From Macrobrachium rosenbergii (Eukaryota > Arthropoda > Malacostraca > Decapoda > Palaemonidae), in contig NC_089781.1 in NCBI RefSeq assembly GCF_040412425.1, forward strand, positions 51,781,227 to 51,845,226: DNA of 64,000 bases, written 5' to 3'. Positions 43,552 to 54,931 of this stretch are shown here, one piece after another. Position numbers and translations under genes: made by a program. Position 1 is the stretch's first letter, and every line of letters starts with the position of its first letter. The notes below the pieces were generated by a model. It worked only from the letters and a program-made list of their open reading frames with translations, made no database searches and was not told the DNA's origin.

Positions 43552-43765
43552 TCCTGGAGCCAAAGCGGACCACTTCGGTGACTCAATGTCTTGGCGTCAA
43601 AGGAACTCACAAATACCCTTTTTTTACTAACATGAAATCTCTGTAACCAGCGTTTGGGCGTGCTGACTCTGAAGGCAAAATCACCAGCATCATTCATAAA
43701 CTCACGGCATGCCTAACATCCCGTTTTTGGCGAGTTCTTTACTCAGTAAGAGGGCATTAGCGAGC

Positions 43766-44660
43766 ATGGTCTGGACATCCCCTTAGTTAACAGCGACCTC
43801 GCGGACTCAGAGGTGTACCTTCCTCCCATCTCACCCGCGCCCTTTGCTTTTTTAGGCTCTCACGAATCCTCCACACCCATGCCGCTCCTCCTAATTCCCT
43901 GGCCGGCAACACAGGGTCACAGGCTGCCCTGTCCGTAAAGCTGCCACCATTCACATAAGAGGAAAAGTGGTACGACATGGCTGTACAGGGTTGAGCCAGT
44001 TCAGGATAATCAGACCTTAAAAGACGAAGTGCTGCAGTTCTTAACAATGCCCCCGCAAGGAAGTATGTAGGAAATCGTCCGAGTTTTCGCTGAAATCCCT
44101 CACATACCACATCTTGAAGAAAATCCCTCCTCGGCACCAATCCCTACCAGTCGCCGGAGCAAATCGGCCCCGTCATCGACCTGCCTAACCATCCATGATC
44201 TTAGTGGTGGAGTCATGGGGCATGATCAGACCTGCTCTCAATCCCAGACTTCGTACGGCAAAAAATCTGAAAGGAATTAAGCCTGTCATGGGAGATCTAC
44301 CTTCGCCAGCTCCTCCCGGAGTCCGCACCCAGATTCCTCACCCCTTCACCATGCCCTCTGACGTCCTCATCCAAGGCTACTTAGGAAGCACCTGACGGAC
44401 TGCGTGAAGGCAACTAATATGCGGTTAACAGTTTTCCCCACACTACCAGTGAACTCCATCCAGCAGGAAGAAGGCGGTCTAGAGCAGGAAGTCATCGTTG
44501 TCACCCAGGGGCGACCACCGCCCCACAACAAATGGAGTTCCCGGGCCTGTGCCACTACCACAGAGCGGTTTGGCAAAAGATGCCTGGAACTGCCTGCTGC
44601 CCCGTTCATTTGCTCGTTCAAAAAATGGGGAGGTGGCGGCCAGCAGGACAGACCGCCATG
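43766..44660 (+). pseudogene. E4 gag
   Basis: ATG at 43,766 in the conserved GCGAGCATGG context. A stop follows within a few codons (CTTAGT), and the rest of gag is scattered: 43,800-44,060 (EVYLPPISPAP-like), 44,195-44,395 (ESWGMIRPAL, PPGVRTQIPHPFTMPSDVLI), zinc motif at about 44,550 (LCHYHRAVWQ, frame lost before the second Cys pair). The most decayed gag of the family here. Confidence 0.7.
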
Positions 44661-45060
44661 GCAGCCGAAAAACCCAGGGGCCCAGAATCACTAGGCTTCT
44701 TAAACCGTGGAAAGTCTCCGGCAGGATGATGCTGGTCGACACGAGAATGCCAAATAGATCGATCTTCCCAGCATCCAGGAGGACCTCAAGCAGGAACCGG
44801 ATCCGGCTGCCTTCCTGGCGGCCACAATGGCTCCCCATCCTCTCCTGTGGCACAAGGCCCTGTTGATCTCCATCCTTGGCCGGAGTTATTCCTGGGACTT
44901 CGTCATCACGGACGTAGGGACCCTGCTCCTGGGTGCTGATTTCCTTTCGCACTTTGGGCTGGCAGTTGACGTCGGGCGGAAGCGCCTCCTCAACACCGAC
45001 TCCTGCCGGTCCCTCCCGTTGGCAACGGGACCCAAGGCGCCCACCATCGACCCAAGATAA
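44640..45060 (+). pseudogene. E4 aspartic protease
   Basis: Starts MAAEKPRGPESLGFL (frame at 44,532-44,729) and continues after an indel with [10 protein letters not shown], so the Gly of DTG is changed or out of frame. The second half is intact at 44,827-45,060 (LLISILGRSYSWDFVITDVG, TLLLGADFLSHFGLAVDVGR). Homologous to the open E2 protease at 31,139-31,540. Confidence 0.72.
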
Positions 45061-45990
45061 AACCATCTGCTCCGTACGCCCCCACCAGTATGCACAGCTG
45101 CTGACGGAGTTTCAGGAGGGACGTTCAAAGCCCGAGCTCCATAAGTCACCCTGGCCCCAGCCAAGCATGGCATATACCATCATATAATAGCAGATACAGG
45201 CAGGGCCCCTACACATGTGAAGTTCCAAGGCTTCCCCCACGGTGCCCTCAAGATGCCAAAAATGCATTTTCAGAAATGGAGCGAATGGGGAATCTGCAAA
45301 AAGGCCTCCAGTGCATGGGCCTCCCCCCACATGGTGCAGAAACTGGACGGCTCCTGGAGACCCTTTTGCAACTAGGCGTCTTAACATCGCAATCGGAGCC
45401 CGACCACTATATTTATGCCGAACATGCAGGACCTCACAGCCTCCTTTCACGGGCCAAAATATTCACTAAATTAGACCTTCTAAAATCGTATTTTCAGGTA
45501 CCTGTCGCACCAGAGGATATACCAAAGACCGCCATCATCATGCCTTTCGGGTCCTGATGAGAAAGAAGTCATCTTCTCCACCTTTGGCCTGAGGAATGCA
45601 AAATTCCAGCTTGCTCATGGACAGCATCATTGGGGACCTGAAGTTCTACGTCTGCTATGTAGATGACATCCTCATATTTTCCAGGTTCCACAGTGAGCAC
45701 CAGAAACACACCGGGCAGTCCTGCAGCGCCTGCAGGAGAACGGCCTCGTCGTGTTTTAACAAGTGCACCTTGGCGCCCAGAAAGCTGACTTCCTGGGCCA
45801 CGAGGTATCCCGGCAGGTGTCCGCCCGCATCACATCCAAGGTTGCAGCTGTCACCAGGGTCCCCACCCCACCTCCGTCAAGGCCGTCCAGGAGTTCCTCG
45901 ATGGTGAACTACTACAGGCGGACCTTCATCCCGGGATCGCAACACACCACGCCCCTGACGGCATTCTCAAAGGCCAACCAAAGTCCCTGT
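45061..45990 (+). pseudogene. E4 reverse transcriptase
   Basis: The frame at 45,276-45,557 includes [20 protein letters not shown] and IPKTAIIMPFGS (first palm Asp). The frame at 45,596-45,907 carries [18 protein letters not shown] (YVDD intact). The thumb is at 45,763 onward (GAQKADFLGHEVSRQVSARI, SMVNYYRRTFIPG). A premature TGA (45,555) and indels separate them. Confidence 0.8.
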
Positions 45991-46029
45991 CGTGGGGACC
46001 CAGCCAGCAACAGGCTTTCTCCTGACGAA

Positions 46030-46490
46030 GGCCGCCCTCGCCTAGGCAACACGCCTTTTATGAAGATGGCACACCAGGATCCCAGCGGCCCCCTCCAGCT
46101 GACAACGGACGCCAGCAACGTCGCCTGTGGTGCTGTCCTGGAACAGGTCATCAACGGCGTTCCCCAGCCCATCGCCTTCTTCAGCAAGAAGTTCAACCCC
46201 GCAGATGTTTAGGCCCGCTACAGCACCTTCGACAGGAACTCTGCGCAGTGTACCGCGCATCCGGCACTTCAAGTTCCTCCTGGAGGGGACACCCTTCACA
46301 ATCTTCACGGACCACCAGCCAGTTGGTTCACGCCTTCACTAAGCAGGGGATGCATGGTCTTCCAGGCAGCAGTGACACCTCTCAGCCATCGCTGAAGGGT
46401 CACCTGCTCCATCAGGTACCTCCCCGGCAAGAAAAAATCCTGTGCCAGATGCCCTCTCCAGAGTCGAGATGAACGCGTGCAGCTCTGGTA
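46030..46490 (+). pseudogene. E4 RNase H
   Basis: [20 protein letters not shown] (first Asp) and PQPIAFFSKKFNPADV end at a TAG (46,210) just before the Glu motif. The remaining YSTFDRNSAQ..TDHQPVGSRLH and LEGTPFTIF are in other frames. It ends at a VADALSRVE-like coding region near 46,440-46,470, out of frame. Confidence 0.75.
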
Positions 46491-47800
46491 AACTGGGGAC
46501 CTCGCCAGGAACAGATCGGACCCAGACACCCCAGCCTACCGCAAAAAAAAAAAACACGTCTCCTCTGCGACATCAGTAATCCTGGCCAGCCCGCCCCTTG
46601 GTTCCAGCCTTACCGTGCCTAAACCAGGTATTCAACATCATTCAAGCCTCTCATCATCCTCTGGCAGGACAACAGCCAAGCTGCTATCAAAGAAGTTCGT
46701 CTGGCACAGAGTGCAGAAAGATGCCAGGTCCTGGGCGAAACAGTGCCTGCAGTGCCAAACCAGCAAGGTGGGACGTCACACATAGTCCGGGGTAGGCGAG
46801 TTCCCGCAGCCAGAGCGGCGCTTCAGCCACACCCACATCGACATTGTTGGGGCCCTTCCCCATCAGGCGGGTCCAGATATCTCCTGACAGTGGTAGATCG
46901 CTCAACGAGGTGGCCTGAAGCCACACCGATGCAAGAAGCCACCGCCAGCGCGTGTTGAGGCCCTGCTTTCCAGTTGGGTCAGCCAAGGCGTCCCGGACCA
47001 CATCACAACCGACAGGGCCCTGCTTTCCTGTCCGAGTTATGGTCTGCCCTGGCTCGGCTGCTGGGGCAACGTCGCGCTCACACCACCACAGCTACAACAC
47101 GGCGGCCAATGGCTCAGGTTAGTGGTTTCACAGGTCCCTGAAGGCATCTCTCATGGCCCGCTGCACCGCCAAGGATTGAAATATCAGCTGCCGTGGGTCC
47201 TCATTGGTTTGAGAACCACCCCCAGGGCTGACGGCGCCCAGTCCACAACTGAGAAAACCTACGGTGAGTCCCTTGTGGTCCCGGGCGAACTTGTGACAGA
47301 AGATCGCCACAACCCGTCAGTGCAGAGGCTCCACGATGTGGTTGGCAAGTTCACCCCCTGCAAGCGTACATACACCGACAGGTCGGCCACTTTCACACCA
47401 CCTGGGCTGGCATCCACCACTCACGTCTTCGTCAGGAATGACGCCATCCGCCCGCCACTGACCAGGCCCTATAAGGGCCCCTTCCGCATGCTGGAGCGGA
47501 ACAACAATGCATTCCTGCTTGCACTTTCCGGGAAGAACGATTGGGTTTTGATAGACCGGTAAAGCCCGCCCTCCTGGAGGAAGAAACAGACGTCACCACA
47601 GGAGCACCCCTGCCCGGCCACCCTTCGCGCAAATTATACGCCCGTTGCAGCGGGCGCACGGCCACCCCAGAAAAAGACCGCCCTCACCCACAGTCAGGCA
47701 GCCTCACACACAGAGTGCTCCCCCATTGTCCTCACACAGTTGTGGCACCCTTCAGCGCCCCAGCAGATATGCAGACTGATAAGACGTGTCCCATGTCTTG
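46491..47800 (+). pseudogene. E4 integrase
   Basis: Plus strand. A zinc domain with QCLQC (46,740) is shifted relative to its His pair, and a run of about 12 A at 46,542 replaces an AVTSP-coding stretch. The core is seen in pieces (VDRSTRWPEATPMQEATASA at 46,880-46,958). The C-terminal part is open at 47,122-47,562: YQLPWVLIGLRTTPRADGAQ, STTHVFVRNDAIRPPLTRPY, KGPFRMLERNNNAFLLALSG, DWVLIDR then a stop. The GPF motif is the usual C-terminal domain of gypsy integrases. Confidence 0.8.
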
Positions 47801-47813
47801 GCAGGGGAGTATT

Positions 47814-48246
47814 TGTAAAGTCACCTACAGAGCCGTCAGATGGAGTCTCCATCGAACATGTCACTCGCAAGTCTCCGCTGAGCAAGTTTTCTATGGTGGC
47901 GTCCCATTTTCTTCGCCTATACAATTGGTCACGCCCTAACGTGCAGGTCACTCCTTTCAATCATTTAAAACTATGTATGTATTTGTTCACCTGCTGTCAA
48001 TTGTGTATCTTGAATTTCTTCGTTCACAGGCATCAAGATTATATCCATATTGGAATTCCATCTGTTTTTATATTGTAAAGTGTACTTGCTCGCTGTATAT
48101 TATTGTTAATTATTATCAACCTCAGGTCACACACAATCTCATTGTCTTTCGCGGCACGGCGCCAGTCTGCCGCTATATAAACTGCCTGGATCTTGAATAA
48201 AGCAGCAGTTCTCTTTTACCCGCTCGTTTTTTTTGCACCTCTTACA
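47814..48246 (+). repeat. 3' LTR of E4
   Basis: 433-bp direct repeat of 43,105-43,534, followed by AGCC. The left arm has only its last 175 bp (29,176-29,351). Confidence 0.88.
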
Positions 48247-48250
48247 AGCC

Positions 48251-48600
48251 ACCTGTGAGCCAGCATTATCCTCAAGAGAAGAGAAAACTTCAGAAGAGTA
48301 TCTCCTTGGGGAGCGGCTCAGCCTCTGAAACAGCACCCTCCTCTACTCTCCATTCTACTTCCTTCTGGACTTAATTCACCAAGTAATTGACAAACAGGCC
48401 TTGTCCTCAAAACCTACACCACTCCCTCGAGGAGCATCAGGTAGACTTCCTTTGCAGCACAGACCCTCTTCCCCAGCAGCCAGGCTTCTCCCATATACAG
48501 ATTCTGGCATCAGGGCCATGCCAGACCATAGAGCAAGGCTTCGGATGGTGCTGAAAATTCATTGTCTGTTTAACAGCTTGATGTAAATTCAGCCTACCTC
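48251..48600 (+). pseudogene. copia relic, region before the RT, right arm
   Basis: Reads GASGRLPLQHRPSSPAARLL-type linker (frame 48,401-48,586) with a frame change to the RT start QLDVNSAYLNS near 48,572. Copia integrase is not visible; it may lie before the E4 insertion or be lost. Confidence 0.5.
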
Positions 48601-49711
48601 AACAGTGGACTCAAGGAAATTATATTTTGGAACAACTTAAGGGATGTGAGGTTGCAAACAGAAAACATTTTGTTTGTAAAGTGGAGAAAAGTATCTAAAG
48701 GCTTGCCTCAAAGCGGTAGAAACTGGAGTGAAGAACTAAGCGAGAAGCTGACAAAAATGGGCATGATCAGATCTGAATTTGACCGATGCATCTACTATAA
48801 TGAAGCAAAAACAACAATTATTGGAGTTCATGCAGATGATGTTATCATTGTTGGGAATTCAGAAGATGTGATTCATTTCAAGAGAGAATTCAAGAATAAT
48901 TATGCTGTAAAAGATCCAGGAGAGGCATCAAATATTCTTTCCATAAAATACATCAGAGAAGATTCATCGACAATTCTCATTCACCAAAGAGACTACATTC
49001 TAGAAGTGCTAACAAATCAAAATCTTTGCTGAATCAAAAGGGTTGTCAACTCCATTAGTCCTAAATTTTAGACAAGAAGTCCCAGAAGATGAGAAATGTA
49101 GTGCAATAGAATACAGAGGAATCACTGGCAGCTTGTTACACCTAGTAAATTGCAATAGGCCTGACATTGCCTTTGCTACTGGAGCACTGTGCCAGAAACG
49201 ATCAGGAACCACATAAACAAGATCTGAAGAATGCAAAACTTCTGCTAAGATATCTCAAGAAGACTCAAGATTTAGTTTATTTGCTGCCAGAAAACTTTTA
49301 GAACGCCTAACAGCATGGGCGTGAGTAGTTCATGCAAATGACCATGATGGAAGAAAATTCACCACTGGTTTTGCATTTATTCTAGCAGGCGGACCAATAT
49401 CATGGAGAAGCAGGAAGCAGAGAATAACTAAACTCTCAACAAATGAAGCAGAGTACGTGGCACTTTGTGAAGCAAGAGAAGTAGTTTATTTCAGAAAGTT
49501 GCTTTGGGAACTTGGATTCAAGAATTTTGTTAACAAACCAACAGAAGTATATGTTGACAACCAGGGTGCCATAGCCTTAGCAAATGACACTCATTGTTCT
49601 GAGAGATCAAAGCACATTGACACCCAAAAGCACTTTGCACTAGAGCAAATCAACCTGAGAAAAATCAACATCCTTGAAGGTCATCTTTGCAGAGAGGAAC
49701 CCAAGAACTAA
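48601..49711 (+). pseudogene. Ty1/copia RT and RNase H, right arm
   Basis: The frame at 48,646-49,032 has GLPQSGRNWSEELSEKLTKM, RSEFDRCIYYNEAKTTIIGV and HADDVIIVGNSEDVIHF (ADD for the YVDD motif), AVKDPGEASNILSIKYIRED. A shift at about 49,030 leads to a middle part (IEYRGITGSLLHLVNCNRPD, shifted). RNase H at 49,457-49,711 reads MALCEAREVVYFRKLLWELG, VYVDNQGAIALANDTHCSER. The family-typical ADLLTK end is not seen. More complete than the left-arm copy. Confidence 0.85.
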
Positions 49712-49726
49712 TCACTAAGTTGGGAA

Positions 49727-49952
49727 TATGTCTGCTGCAAAAGTGCCATTGATTCAGACAATACCTCACTTGTCACTTACAAAATAATGGTTTTATTTTT
49801 GTCAAATTTGCAAGTCTTATTTGCTAACTATTTTGCAACTATGTCTGCTGTAAAAGTGCCACTGATTTAGACAATACCTTACTTGTCACTTATACCAAAT
49901 AATGGTTTTATAATTGTCAAATTTGAAAGTTCATATTTTCCAATTATTTTTC
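49727..49952 (+). repeat. ~113-bp tandem duplication downstream of copia RNase H
   Basis: TATGTCTGCTGCAAAAGTGC (49,727) and TATGTCTGCTGTAAAAGTGC (49,840) start two adjacent copies, each with CACTTGTCACTTA and AATAATGGTTTTAT inside. Confidence 0.8.
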
Positions 49953-49984
49953 CAATGTTAATTTGTAGTTTACTTTTATTCTAT

Positions 49985-50545
49985 TACCAATACGAATTGT
50001 TTGCATATTATACCCATCGTTATTTGCTAGTTTTTAAGTGCAGCTGTAAACTGTAAATGTTTATGTATAATCAAATCCTTTTATTACAGCATTGTATTCT
50101 CTTTATCATTTTATTCTTGTGTATTTACGCATCATTTCATGTAATTAAATATTTGCATTTACTTAGAATATTTTCTTTGCTGTAAACTGTCTATATCTGA
50201 CGTTTAAGCAAATAATTTTATCCCAGCATTGTGTCCTCTTTATCATGTTTTGTGTGCTTGCACGTCATTTCATACACTTAAATGTTTATATGTACTCGAC
50301 TAGAATATTCTGTTTGTAATGTCAAAGCAAAATATTTTTCTTATGTTTTTCCTTTTAAAATAACTTGTTTCTTTACTAAAGTTCTAGCACAACTGTTCAT
50401 CAAAGAGAGGTGTTAAAATATTTGTTTAAACATATGATTCTCAGTTTTGTCTCCTTCATAGTTTGTTTAATTTTAAATTTACCGCCTGGCATCAGCGAAC
50501 GAGATGTTAGCTCATCGGATACCAGAATATGAATAAAACTACCTG
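49985..50545. other. AT-rich segment present only in the right arm
   Basis: Likely 3' noncoding or LTR sequence of the copia element. It contains a degenerate ~137-bp tandem duplication (50,043-50,179 and 50,180-50,316; both start GCTGTAAACTGT and contain CAGCATTGT..TCTCTTTATCAT). Replaced in the left arm by an inverted copy of the neighbouring segment. Confidence 0.55.
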
Positions 50546-50945
50546 CGTTGGAGAGACACTGTAGACTCCGTAGTGAGTTGAACATTAAAAGGCATAAAGC
50601 GAAGGTGCATTTTTATTACTCCCACTCATGAAGAACGTAAGGTAGAAAGAATGTAGAAGTCGAATTAATGAAGACTATCACACTAATACATAACCACTCT
50701 GAAAAGAACATGGAACTTCAGCTGAAAGAGAAATCATTTAGTGTTGGCTTCAAGCAAATAAATCGCCCTGTCAGCTGGCATAATTCCACAGCTATGAGTT
50801 GCAATTAGCCAAAGTGGAAATCATCATGTTTTGGTTTATGAATATTTTTTTTTTAACTTTCCCTTTTCATTAAGTGTTTTAATTACGCCATTATAATGCC
50901 ACAGACCACTATCGCCTCAGGACCGTTTCACTCATCGTGTAATAT
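50546..50945 (+). repeat. LTR-like segment (single copy of the left-arm palindrome unit plus family D 5' LTR end)
   Basis: 50,548-50,795 equals one half of the palindrome at 27,225-27,702. The last part (about 50,770-50,945) resembles the family D 3' LTR end (GTTATGATCTGCC / GAGTTGCAATTAGCC and the CTCATTGTGTAA end). The 5' limit of this LTR is unclear. Confidence 0.5.
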
Positions 50946-51197
50946 CAAAATTGGTACAAGTGACCACAATAACTGGTGGCAGTGATTTGTGAGATTTTTT
51001 TGTTGGCATATAAGTTAAGTAGCCTATAGTTCAGAAAGGCGACTGAGAGAGCAAAACTCCTGAAATAGCAATGGAAATGGGTTGGGAAGGCGCAAAAATA
51101 CACAAGTTTGTGACTGAACAACAACCAGCCAGTACTGAGTGACAGAGAGAAAAAGTTGAAAAACATAGACAAGAAGCTAAGTGACATAGACAGGAAA

Positions 51198-51229
<32 letters not shown>

Positions 51230-52422
51230 CAGCAGGTTTGATGAAAAACATGATGACATAGGCACTTTGATCAAGAGCTGAAAGGTTTGAAGAAAGGCAA
51301 GGATGGCATAGGATGAGTGGGCTGTTTGTCTACTTCCATGATTAACAGGTAAAGTTTGCAACTTTTCTCTCATACATCTATTGAGGGGGCCATTCAACAT
51401 GATTGCTTCAAAAGAAAAATTCTGAGACTAGGCTAGATCAGGATGAAACTTCATATCAGTTTGTAGCTAGGCCATAAGGATATTTCAACAGGTGGACTGA
51501 AATGGCTGAATGCAGAAAGTTCGATGGTTTGGCAGATTTGCTCATCAAGGGACAGTTTGTTACCACATGTTCGACCAGGATGACACTCTTCAGGGAATGA
51601 GTACCAAAAGACATTGGTGAGTTGGTGAAGTATGCAGAACAGCACTCAGTACTTGGAGGCTCATGGGCTAAGCTTAGTGGAATGTTAAATGCCAGTGAGG
51701 AACTCTAGTGAGGGTATTAAGATACCCAAGGACTACAAGACAACCAAAAAGAAGCAAACTGACAAAGGTAAAGGCAAGTCCTAATGTGTAGCACTTGTAA
51801 AGACCAGTAGAAGTCCAAGCAAAAGGCACCTAGTGCTATGATAGTGAAAGAACTGAGAAAAGTGATGCTATCATGGTTTGTGAGGACATCAACATATCCC
51901 ATTTGGAAGATTATGTCAAAGATGGTAAGCTGAAGCTGGCAGATGAAGCTATTGTGTTAGCAGCATGCAACTGGTGAGCAGAGGAACAGGCACCATAATT
52001 TACCAGTTAATGGAGATTATGTAGACCAGGAGAAGGTATTTGTGTTACAGATAAAGTTGGCACAAGTGCTGTTGTATATCTAAACTTCGCAACTGAGGAC
52101 CAAATGACTGATTCGAAATGGGACTGTCACCTCTTAGATAAATATCACTAGTTATGCAGCTGCAAAGATTTATGTAAACACTCCATATTATGCAGGAGAG
52201 TTACATCCTGTGCCTAAATAACCCTATATATAAAATTATTCTTGCAAATGTTCCAGGCATTAAAGATCCAAAAGAAATTATTAAAGCTAAGGCTGAGATA
52301 ATTTAGATGGCAATAAGGGCAGACTAAATGGAACAAATCAGAGGGAAGTTGAACGAATCAGAGAGAAGTCATACAGGGATGGATTTAGAAAAAGGGAAGT
52401 CAAGGAAGTGGTTAATCACATG
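50946..52422 (+). pseudogene. family D gag and protease region, right arm
   Basis: Follows the LTR-like end. A possible primer site TGGTGGCAGTG lies near 50,973. Then a poly-A tract (51,200-51,229), gag remains at 51,460-51,700 (the same VTTCS / KDIGELVKYAEQ segments as the left arm, in broken frames), and a decayed protease/linker stretch up to the E5 insertion at 52,422. No intact frame. Confidence 0.5.
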
Positions 52423-52847
52423 TGTAAAGTCACCACATCGGCGCCAGTGTAGTGTTTCGGCAGCGCCATTAATTAAGTCTCCGCTGAGCATGTTTTCTTT
52501 GGTGACTTCCCATTTTCTTCAAACTCAATTAGTCACGCCTAAAACGTGCCAGGTCACGCATTTTTAATAATTTTTACTTTATGCGTATTTATACAAATGT
52601 CACACATTGTGTATCACATGTTTCTTCATTCACAGGCATCAAGACTGTATCCATATTGTAGTTCTGTATGTTTTGTATTGCAATTTGTACTCGTTCACTG
52701 CATATTATTGTTTATTGTTTCGACCTCAGGTCACAGTCAATTCCATTGTCTCTCGCGGGCTGGCGTCAGTCGGCCGCTATATAAACTGCCTGGATCTGTA
52801 ATAAAGTAGCAGTAACTTTTACCTGCTCGGTTCTTTGACACCTTACA
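52423..52847 (+). repeat. 5' LTR of E5
   Basis: 425 bp, TGTAAAGTCACC...CACCTTACA. Followed by GTGGTGATCCCCGG: the primer site has one extra T compared with E4. Confidence 0.92.
52778..52805 (+). promoter_or_regulatory. TATA box and AATAAA in the E5 LTR
   Basis: TATATAAA at 52,778-52,785 and AATAAA at 52,800-52,805, conserved in the other E-type LTRs. They are only about 22 bp apart, so the polyadenylation signal would lie at or just upstream of the transcription start, with a very short R region. Confidence 0.65.
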
Positions 52848-53083
52848 GTGGTGATCCCCGGAGTATCCTGGAGCCATTAGCAGACTGACACGGCGACTTA
52901 GTCTTGGCTCCAGGATTTCTCCAAAACGCTCTTAGCGGCCTAAAAACGGCGCTGTAACCAGCGTTTGAGCGTGCTGACTCTCGTCGGCATACCCCACCAG
53001 CGTCACTAAGCGGAACCACACGGCGCACGAAAAGTGCGTACTGACGCAAGTACCCCACTCCAGTAAGGGTCAAAGGAGCGAGC

Positions 53084-53990
53084 ATGGATGCGGATATCCC
53101 CTCCTTCATGCAGTTAAACGCGGACCCAGCGGACTCGGAGGTTTACCTACCTCCCATCACACCCGCGCCGCCCCTGCATCGAGGCCCTCCCGCAACTCCA
53201 CACCAGCGCCCGAACACACGACGGCCGGGCAACACAATCGCGGGCCACCCTCACCGTAAAACTGCCGCTGTTTGCGCAGGGGAACCCATCGATGTGGCTG
53301 CGCGGGGTGGAGAGCCACTTCAGAATCGCAGACCTGACGGACGAAATTCTACAGGCCGACACAGTGCTCAACGCCCTTCCGGGAGGACGTCTACAGAAAA
53401 CTCATCTCGCGAGTACCAAACACACACCCTCACATACAGCACCACAAAAGTTCCTCCTCGAAGCTTGCTCCTGCCCATCGCCGAGCGGGCTGCCCGTGCT
53501 GTCGACCTTGCCATAAACCCACGCCACGACCTCAATTCAAGAGACGCTTGGAGCATGGTCGTAGATCTCCTGTCACTACCAGACTTGGGTGGCACAAAGA
53601 AGCGGCAGGAGATAAGCTTCGCACGGGAAATCTACCTTCGCCAACTCTTCCCGGAGGTGCACGCAACCAGATCGCTCACCCCTACACCATGCCTATCGAG
53701 GACCTCATGAGACGGCGCAACATCTCACAGACTCCGTCAAGGCTTCACAGCGGCTAAAACCAGCCACACAGCCAGTCAGCTCCGTCCAGCCTGAAGAGGA
53801 CGTGAGCAGCCTGTCAACGCCATCGCCAACAGACGTCCACCGAACCACAGCAGATGGAGGTCCCGGGCTTCTGTCGCTACTACAAGTGGTTCGGAAAGGA
53901 CGCCCAAAACTGCCTGCTGCCCTGCTCGTTCGCCCGTTCAAAAAACGGGGTGGCGGCCAGCAGGACAGGCCGCCATGGCAGCCGAAGAAC
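53084..53990 (+). pseudogene. E5 gag
   Basis: ATG at 53,084 (MDADIPSFMQLNADPADSEV, YLPPITPAPPLHRGPPATPH). A shift near 53,225 moves the capsid (MWLRGVESHFRIADLTDEIL, QADTVLNAL) to another frame at 53,292-53,400. Further pieces are at 53,460-53,700 (RAVDLAINPRHDL, LSLPDLGGTKKRQEISFARE). The zinc motif at 53,870 reads CRYYKWFGKDAQNCLLPC: the His of the CHCC box is Tyr (TAC for CAC), which should weaken zinc binding. Gag protein would form the virus-like particle of the element. Confidence 0.82.
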
Positions 53991-54931
53991 CCAGGGCCTC
54001 AAAAACAGTAGGTTTTTACGTCCGCGACACCGTCTCTGGCAGGATGATGCTGGTCGACACAGGGGCCTTTAAATCGGTCTTCCCAGCATCCAGAGAGGAC
54101 CGCAACCAGACACCAGACCCGGCCGCTTTCCTGACGGCCGCCAACGGAACCCCCATCCCCTCCTACGGCACCAGGCCCCTGTCGATCTCCATCCTTGGCC
54201 AGAGTTACTCCTGGGACTTCATCGTCGCGGACGTAGGAACCCCACTCCTGGGGGCCGATTTTCTGGCGCATTTCGGCCTGCTAGTCGACGTGAGGCGCAA
54301 GCGCCTCCTCGATACTGACTCCTGCCGGTCTCTCCCGTTAACAGCGGGACCCAGACCCACCATCAGCGCCGTCGCCCCCCATCAGTATGCACACCTACTG
54401 TCGGAGTTCCCTGAGGTATTTAAGCCCGAGCTTCGCCAAGTCCCCGGGGCCCCAGCCAAGCACGGCATATACCATCATATAACGACTAAAGGGCCCCCGA
54501 CACATGCGAAGTTCCGCAGGCTTCCCCCTCAGCGCCTTCAGGAGGCGAAAAAAGCATTCGCGGAAATGGAGCGAATGGGCATCTGCAGGAAAGCCTCCAG
54601 TCCATGGGCCTCCCCGCTCCACATGGTGCAGAAACCGGACGGCTCCTGGAGACCCTGCGACGACTACAGGTGGCTCAACATTGCAACAGAGCCCGACCAC
54701 TACCCTCTACCCAACATGCAAGACCTCACTGCCTCCTTTCACGGGGCCAAAATATTCACTAAATTGGACCTTCTTAAATCTTATTTCCAGGTACCTGTTA
54801 CGCCAGAGGACATACCAAAGACAGCCATCATCACGCCCTTCGGGTCCTATGTGTTCGCCTTCTCCACCTTCCGGGCTGAGGAACGCCGGGGCCACCTTCC
54901 AGCGGCTCTGGACAGCATCCTGGGGACCTAA
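53975..54931 (+). CDS. E5 protease and N-terminal RT, 318-codon open frame
   Basis: Continuous frame. Protease residues 1-120 with LVDTGAF (Asp28-Thr-Gly30), [34 protein letters not shown]. Then a connecting segment, and RT from about 180: [68 protein letters not shown] with palm Asp265, and [14 protein letters not shown] near the end. At about residue 302 a one-base insertion shifts the frame ([16 protein letters not shown]), so the YVDD box is encoded at 54,940 in a neighbouring frame. Gag and pol appear to be read in different frames here because of decay, not a designed shift. Confidence 0.85.
   Translation: MAAEEPRASKTVGFYVRDTVSGRMMLVDTGAFKSVFPASREDRNQTPDPAAFLTAANGTPIPSYGTRPLSISILGQSYSWDFIVADVGTPLLGADFLAHFGLLVDVRRKRLLDTDSCRSLPLTAGPRPTISAVAPHQYAHLLSEFPEVFKPELRQVPGAPAKHGIYHHITTKGPPTHAKFRRLPPQRLQEAKKAFAEMERMGICRKASSPWASPLHMVQKPDGSWRPCDDYRWLNIATEPDHYPLPNMQDLTASFHGAKIFTKLDLLKSYFQVPVTPEDIPKTAIITPFGSYVFAFSTFRAEERRGHLPAALDSILGT

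Larger units (their letters stand above)
43105..48246 (+). mobile_element. CsRn1-like element E4 (full length, decayed)
   Basis: 5,142 bp with LTRs 43,105-43,534 and 47,814-48,246 and an exact 4-bp duplication AGCC (43,101-43,104 and 48,247-48,250). PBS TGGTGACCCCGGAAAG (11 bases fit tRNA-Trp); a GGCAGGGGAG tract before the 3' LTR. Order gag-PR-RT-RH-INT. It belongs to the same subfamily and the same insertion event as E2. All genes carry frameshifts. Confidence 0.87.
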
